Below, piece after piece: positions 61,580 through 64,000 of a DNA stretch of 64,000 bases. Position numbers and translations under genes: made by a program. The notes beneath the pieces are model-generated. The model saw only the letters and a program-made list of their open reading frames with translations, was not told the origin of the DNA and made no database searches. Source of the DNA: JBDOQU01 sp039839375 (lineage in GTDB: Bacteria; Pseudomonadota; Alphaproteobacteria; DSM-16000; Inquilinaceae); the NCBI RefSeq assembly GCF_039839375.1, contig NZ_JBDOQU010000020.1:18127-82126 (forward strand). The letters are read 5' to 3'. Every line of letters starts with the position of its first letter. Positions within the stretch are counted from its first letter, which is position 1.

Positions 61580-62104
61580 ATGCCTCCCGTCGAACCCGTG
61601 GAACGCCACACCATCTCCGTGCTCGTGGACAACGAACCCGGCGTCCTCGCCCGCGTCATCGGCCTCTTCTCCGGCCGCGGCTACAATATCGAGAGCCTGA
61701 CCGTCGCCGAGGTCGTGGCCGGTGAACATCTCAGCCGCATCACCGTCGTCACGTCCGGCAGCCGCATGATCATCGAGCAGATCAAGGCGCAGCTCGACCG
61801 GCTGGTGCCCGTCCACCGCGTCTCCGACCTGACCGACGAAGGCCCGTTCGTGGAGCGCGAGCTGGCGCTTCTCAAGGTCGTGGCGACCGGAGAGAAGCGG
61901 ATAGAGGCGCTCCGCATCGCCGACATCTTCCGCGCCCGCGCGGTCGATTCCACCCATGAAAGCTTCGTCTTCGAGGTGACCGGCTCGTCCGACAAGCTGA
62001 ACGCCTTCACCGGCCTCATGGCCCCCCTCGGCCTCGTGGAAGTCAGCCGCACCGGCGTCGTCGCCATCTCCCGCGGCAAGGAAGGCCTCCAGGGCGGCGA
62101 TTGA
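61580..62104 (+). CDS. ilvN: Acetolactate synthase small (regulatory) subunit
   Basis: The 174-residue subunit (IlvN/IlvH type) activates IlvB and confers valine feedback. An N-terminal ACT domain (residues about 9-85, HTISVLVDNEPGVLARVIGL, FSGRGYNIESLTVAEV) is followed by the C-terminal ALS-ss domain (about 90-165, LALLKVVATGEKRIEALRIA, FVFEVTGSSDKLNAFTGLMA). It lies 57 bases after ilvB. A toxin-antitoxin pair separates it from ilvC. Confidence 0.95.
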   Translation: MPPVEPVERHTISVLVDNEPGVLARVIGLFSGRGYNIESLTVAEVVAGEHLSRITVVTSGSRMIIEQIKAQLDRLVPVHRVSDLTDEGPFVERELALLKVVATGEKRIEALRIADIFRARAVDSTHESFVFEVTGSSDKLNAFTGLMAPLGLVEVSRTGVVAISRGKEGLQGGD

Positions 62105-62130
62105 CAGGACCGAACGTCGGAACGTTTAAT

Positions 62131-62148
62131 GCTATCAAACTTGATAGC
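62131..62148. promoter_or_regulatory. Operator palindrome of the toxin-antitoxin unit
   Basis: GCTATCAA-AC-TTGATAGC is a perfect inverted repeat with 8-base arms, ending 10 bases before the antitoxin GTG start. It is the natural site for autorepression by the antitoxin-toxin complex. Its position argues against the alternative ATG at 62129. Confidence 0.82.
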
Positions 62149-62158
62149 GGAGGCTGCG

Positions 62159-62392
62159 GTGGCGCAGGTCGTCGTTCGAAACCTGGAAGACAGGGTCGTC
62201 CAGAATCTGAAGATCAAGGCTGAGCTTCACGGGCATTCGTTGGAACAGGAACTGAGGGATATATTGAGCGACGCCGCAAAGCTGAGCCGGGAAGAGCGGC
62301 TCAGCATCATAGATCGCATTCGCGCGATGGCGCCCGCTCAAACCTCCGACAGCGCCGATCTCGTTCGCGCTGATCGGGATAGCCGGCGATGA
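62159..62392 (+). CDS. FitA/VapB-type ribbon-helix-helix antitoxin
   Basis: The 77-residue antitoxin begins (M)AQVVVRNLEDRVVQNLKIKA and continues ELHGHSLEQELRDILSDAAK, the FitA-like pattern in which a beta strand (QVVVRNL) and two helices bind the operator. The start is GTG 62159, because GGAGG lies 6 bases upstream. An ATG at 62129 would place the operator inside the gene. Its stop overlaps the toxin ATG by 4 bases. Confidence 0.87.
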   Translation: MAQVVVRNLEDRVVQNLKIKAELHGHSLEQELRDILSDAAKLSREERLSIIDRIRAMAPAQTSDSADLVRADRDSRR

Positions 62393-62799
62393 TCGTGGTG
62401 GATGCCAGCGTCGTGCTGAAATGGTTCTTTCCGGAGGATGGCACCGAGGAAGCTCGTTCATGGGTCGATCGCGCAGTTCCGCTGATCGCGCCCGATCTGA
62501 TCGTGCCGGAGGTCGGAAATGCCGCCTGGCGGAAACAGCGCCAGGGGGAAGCTGCCCCTGAGATGGTGTCGTCCATAATGCGCGAAACGCCCAATCTTCT
62601 CAGTAAGATCGTCCCCACCGTCGAATTCGGCCAGGAAGCAGCCGCACTCGCCATGAGCATTGATCATCCGATCTACGATTGCTTCTACGTCACGCTGGCG
62701 GAGGAGTACGACACCCAGGTCCTTACCGCCGATCGTCGGTTCATCAACAAGCTCGCAGGCACACGCTGGGCGAACCGGATACAAAGCCTGGTCGGCTGA
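62389..62799 (+). CDS. VapC/FitB-type PIN-domain ribonuclease toxin
   Basis: The 136-residue PIN protein has the four acidic positions: Asp in MIVVDASVVLKWFF (residue 5), Glu in IVPEVGNAAW near 41, Asp in HPIYDCFYVTLAEE near 98, and Asp in VLTADRRFINKL near 118. Such toxins cleave tRNA or rRNA when freed from the antitoxin. The gene looks complete, unlike the vapC remnant at 21450. The unit interrupts the ilvN-ilvC arrangement, and ilvC begins only 46 bases after its stop. Confidence 0.92.
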   Translation: MIVVDASVVLKWFFPEDGTEEARSWVDRAVPLIAPDLIVPEVGNAAWRKQRQGEAAPEMVSSIMRETPNLLSKIVPTVEFGQEAAALAMSIDHPIYDCFYVTLAEEYDTQVLTADRRFINKLAGTRWANRIQSLVG

Positions 62800-62844
62800 T
62801 CCGCCTCCATTCAACAAGCACCTAGGAAAGAAGAAGGAAAGACA

Positions 62845-63864
<1,020 letters not shown>

Positions 63865-64000
63865 GAACCACCCCCACTGAGCAACCGGAAAGAGGGGTGA
63901 CAAGTTAGCCCGGAGACATGGGTTACAGGTTTTGTGGTTTGTTCTGTAGCGCATGGGGTCTGGACGGCCGTCCAGACCCCATGCGCATGAATCCTTGCCT
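63865..64000. other. End region with a 38-nt perfect palindrome
   Basis: After ilvC no gene is complete. At 63949-63986 lies a loop-free 38-nt palindrome whose 19-nt arm starts GCGCATGGGGTCTGGACG. Upstream, 63901-63930 (CAAGTTAGCCCGGAGACATG) reminds me of sequence near the ends of IS481-type elements, but this is from memory and weak. The window stops before any downstream gene can be judged. Confidence 0.6.

Noticed and set aside
62129..62158. ATG start of the FitA-like antitoxin at 62129
   Set aside because: It would put the operator palindrome in the coding region and has no Shine-Dalgarno. GTG 62159 has GGAGG 6 bases upstream and matches the family N-terminus.

Overview
This window is GC-rich (roughly two thirds G+C by eye) and looks chromosomal. 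It comes from an alphaproteobacterium, most likely a member of Rhodospirillales or a close relative. The evidence is a circularly permuted two-piece tmRNA, a BioR-type biotin regulator with TTATAGATAA boxes, a COQ9 homologue, an alphaproteobacterial SspB, and the run thyA-folA / hflK-hflC-DUF2065-degP / serB-miaA-ilvB-ilvN-ilvC. The genus cannot be fixed from the sequence alone.

Layout. 1-4.0 kb: etfBA and two histidine-degradation genes (hutI, hutF). 4.0-9.3 kb: an orphan Phd antitoxin, then the three-gene cluster for the osmolyte N-acetylglutaminylglutamine amide. 9.6-11.4 kb: a double cold-shock-domain protein and a MetF-like reductase. 11.4-13.6 kb: an AT-richer accessory patch bordered by palindromic repeats. 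13.7-21.0 kb: a TauE-type permease, betB-betA (choline to glycine betaine) and a choline-type ABC transporter. 21.0-23.6 kb: a bioY-bioR island bounded by a truncated vapC and by a decayed second copy of the end of a resident gene. 23.7-31.7 kb: a corrinoid-dependent methyltransfer cluster (MttB-family methyltransferase, corrinoid protein, DUF1638, 'virulence factor' family protein, methyl-H4folate:corrinoid methyltransferase, RACo-type activator), closed by a convergent betaine-homocysteine methyltransferase. 32-37 kb: housekeeping genes (rpsU, def, COQ9, sspB, ssrA) and a stand-alone Tox-MPTase3-like metallopeptidase. 37-43.7 kb: LysR/MFS/PRISE-type reductase, thyA-folA and an IlvD/Edd dehydratase. 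43.7-48 kb: a tripartite tricarboxylate transporter and its LacI regulator, with matching palindromic operators. 48-51 kb: c-type cytochromes and Mrp. 51-64 kb: hflKC-degP, a methyltransferase, an aldo-keto reductase, serB, miaA and ilvBNC, with a toxin-antitoxin pair lodged between ilvN and ilvC.

How the parts fit together. Two compatible-solute systems (NAGGN synthesis, and choline uptake with oxidation to betaine) suggest life at changing or elevated salinity. The corrinoid cluster has no pyrrolysine codon. With BHMT, the choline genes and a MetF-like protein in the same window, it can be read as a route that strips methyl groups from betaine or a related quaternary amine onto a corrinoid and then tetrahydrofolate, with RACo restoring cob(I)alamin after oxidation. 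This assignment is an inference. The most unusual local structure is a DUF559 nuclease-like domain that lies between two direct copies of a ~100-nt palindromic repeat and is fused in frame to the end of the cluster's DUF1638 gene.
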